This document shows positions 62,786 through 64,000 of a stretch of DNA of 64,000 nt, piece by piece (position 1 is the first letter of the stretch; each line of letters opens with the position of its first letter). The position numbers and the translations under genes are program-made. Origin of the DNA: Janibacter terrae NBRC 107853. GTDB taxonomy: Bacteria > Actinomycetota > Actinomycetes > Actinomycetales > Dermatophilaceae. Where the stretch lies: positions 310,001 to 374,000 of the forward strand of contig NZ_BCUV01000002.1 of NCBI RefSeq assembly GCF_001591405.1, written 5' to 3'. The notes beneath the pieces were generated by a model that saw only the letters and a list, made by a program, of their open reading frames with translations, had not been told where the DNA came from and did not search any database.

Positions 62786-63766
62786 GTGCCTCCCCGCGTC
62801 AGTGTCGTCATGCCCGTCCTCAACGAGGAGCGCCACCTCGCCGACGCGGTCCGGATGGTCCTGCGCCAGGACTGGCCCGGCGAGCTCGAGCTGGTCCTGG
62901 CGCTCGGCCCGTCGACGGACGCGACCGACGAGGTGGCGGCCGGCCTCGCGGCCACCGACCCGCGGGTGCGCACCGTCGCCAACCCCTCCGGGCGCACCCC
63001 CGACGCGCTCAACGCGGCGATCGAGGCCTCGACCGGCGACGTCGTCGCCCGCGTCGATGCCCACGCGGAGATCCCGGTCGACTACCTGAGCCGGGCCGTC
63101 GCGGTCCTCGAGGAGACCGGCGCGGACAACGTCGGCGGGATCATGGACGCGGTCGGCACGACCCCGATGGAGAGCGCCATCGCCTGCGCGATGAAGAGCC
63201 CCCTCGGCGTCGGTGGGGCCCGATTCCACACGGGCGGGGGTGCCGGCGAGGCGGACACGGTCTACCTCGGGGTCTTCCGCCGGTCCGCGCTCGAGCGGGT
63301 GGGTGGGTACGACCCGCACTTCGAGCGGGCGCAGGACTGGGAGATGAACCACCGCCTCCGCAGCTCCGGCGGCCGGGTCTGGTTCACCCCCGAGCTCGTC
63401 GTCACCTACCGCCCGCGGCCGAGCCTGGCCCGGCTCGCCGACCAGTACCGCGGCTACGGCCGGTGGCGGCGGGTCGTCGCCCGGCGTCACCCGGGCACCG
63501 CCAACGCCCGCTACCTCGCCCCGCCGACGATGGTCGCGGGCACCCTCGCGGCGAGTGCGCTCGGTCTCGTCTGGCGGCCCGCGTGGGCCGTGCCGCTCGG
63601 CTACGCGGCGGCCGTCACGGTCGGCGGGTGGCTCATCTCGAAGGGGGAGGACCCCGCCGTGCGCGTCCGGGTCCCGGCCGCGATCGCCACGATGCACTGG
63701 GCCTGGGGTCTCGGTTTCCTCACGAGTCCTGCCGAACTTGGTCAAGCCCTTCCGGATCGGGGCTGA
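62786..63766 (+). CDS. GT2 glycosyltransferase, ExoA/succinoglycan-type
   Basis: A 326-residue GT-A enzyme. VVMPVLNEERHLADAV near residue 6 opens the fold, RVDAHAEIP near 92 is the metal-binding motif, GGGAGEADTVYLGVFRR and FERAQDWEMNHRLR near 190 supply the catalytic base region. About 260-300 holds two hydrophobic spans at the C-terminus. Acts at the membrane in surface polysaccharide assembly, next to the LCP ligase. Donor sugar unknown. The position recalls wbbL/LCP adjacency in mycobacteria, but it is not close to WbbL in detail. Confidence 0.85.
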   Translation: MPPRVSVVMPVLNEERHLADAVRMVLRQDWPGELELVLALGPSTDATDEVAAGLAATDPRVRTVANPSGRTPDALNAAIEASTGDVVARVDAHAEIPVDYLSRAVAVLEETGADNVGGIMDAVGTTPMESAIACAMKSPLGVGGARFHTGGGAGEADTVYLGVFRRSALERVGGYDPHFERAQDWEMNHRLRSSGGRVWFTPELVVTYRPRPSLARLADQYRGYGRWRRVVARRHPGTANARYLAPPTMVAGTLAASALGLVWRPAWAVPLGYAAAVTVGGWLISKGEDPAVRVRVPAAIATMHWAWGLGFLTSPAELGQALPDRG

Positions 63767-63786
63767 GAGGCGGACAATACGCCTCA

Positions 63787-64000
63787 TGCCCCCCCTCTCG
63801 TCCGTGCGGTTCCGACGTGCCCTCGTCGCGGCCCTCGGCTCCCTCGCCCTGCTGCTCACCGCAGCACCCTCCGCCGCGCCCGCCGTGACCGGCACGACCG
63901 GCACGACCGCCAGCAGCGGCGCGGCCGCGGTGCCGTCGTCGTGGACCTTCTCCGGACGCGGCTTCGGCCACGGGGTCGGGATGAGCCAGTACGGCGCCTA
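63787..64000 (+). CDS. SpoIID/LytB-domain secreted protein, 3' partial
   Basis: ATG at 63787 opens a frame running off the window end (71 codons seen). A signal peptide (RRALVAALGSLALLLTAAP, cleavage near PSAAPA) is followed by TGTTGTTASSG and the motif RGFGHGVGMSQYGA, the recognised start of a SpoIID/LytB domain. Such proteins bind or cleave glycan strands of peptidoglycan. A GACAAT box ends 8 bases before the ATG. The call rests on this short segment only. Confidence 0.75.

Overview
The window is about 64 kb of very GC-rich, gene-dense DNA: short intergenic gaps, many GTG starts, and ATGA, GTGA or TGATG overlaps inside operons. Gene content (acyl-CoA carboxylase alpha, beta and epsilon subunits, an LpdA-type flavoprotein, MgtA-like and LytR-CpsA-Psr cell-wall genes, DUF559 protein, SpoIID/LytB protein) points to an actinobacterium. 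A Micrococcales relative such as Intrasporangiaceae is my inference. From memory of the Mycobacterium tuberculosis H37Rv map, much of the core matches Rv3264c to Rv3315c (manC, LCP, fadE25, purE, purK, gtrA, birA, accD5, accE5, maf, accA3, lpdA, an M20 amidohydrolase, PNP, pmmB, add, deoA, cdd), so this is mostly ancestral chromosome with local insertions.

Layout. 1-9943: surface-glycan genes: a glycoside hydrolase (5' partial), a sugar-modification operon (aminotransferase, PIG-L deacetylase, sugar-1-P cytidylyltransferase, C-methyltransferase), a GT4 glycosyltransferase, a UDP-glucuronate decarboxylase, a membrane GT2 and ManC. 9990-26539: nucleoside uptake and salvage: M20 amidohydrolase, then one operon with a BMP lipoprotein, ABC ATPase, two permeases, cdd, deoA, a 44-codon small gene and add; after a DUF559 protein come deoC, yigZ, a uridine-kinase-like P-loop protein, phosphosugar mutase, PNP and lpdA. 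26596-30622: antitoxin-like protein, an MFS transporter with extra C-terminal beta domains, accA3. 30727-39817: a response regulator with a histidine kinase fused to a DUF4173 membrane protein, a VWA/MoxR pair, TylF-like methyltransferase, PfkB kinase, class F sortase and a secreted EF-hand-like protein. 39909-49741: MerR regulator with an acyl-CoA dehydrogenase/carboxyltransferase operon, secreted protease and lipase, maf, DUF885 protein, rnhA, MOSC protein and accE. 49738-64000: accD5/birA, a cyclase, a second two-component system, gtrA, purK-purE, ugd, fadE25, a 3-hydroxyacyl-CoA dehydrogenase, LCP protein, GT2 and a SpoIID-domain protein cut by the window end.

Working together: Ugd (57968) and the decarboxylase (6811) form a UDP-glucose to UDP-xylose route; ManC and the phosphosugar mutase feed GDP-mannose; AccA3, AccD5, AccE and BirA form the carboxylase and its biotinylation enzyme; the nucleoside operon imports nucleosides and converts them to bases and deoxyribose-5-phosphate for DeoC.

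The strongest non-gene signals are (i) a CGAAGGGG octamer at roughly one 7-bp core per kilobase, equal on both strands and in all contexts; (ii) a CCTAGG-centred palindromic repeat at two intergenic loci; (iii) a palindrome inside the linker of the kinase-DUF4173 fusion; (iv) at least sixteen TAnnnT-like -10 boxes 6-9 bases before start codons (leaderless mRNAs), including overlapping divergent -10 boxes between birA and accD5. No tRNA, rRNA, insertion sequence, prophage or CRISPR array was seen. No gene-free stretch exceeds 200 bases.
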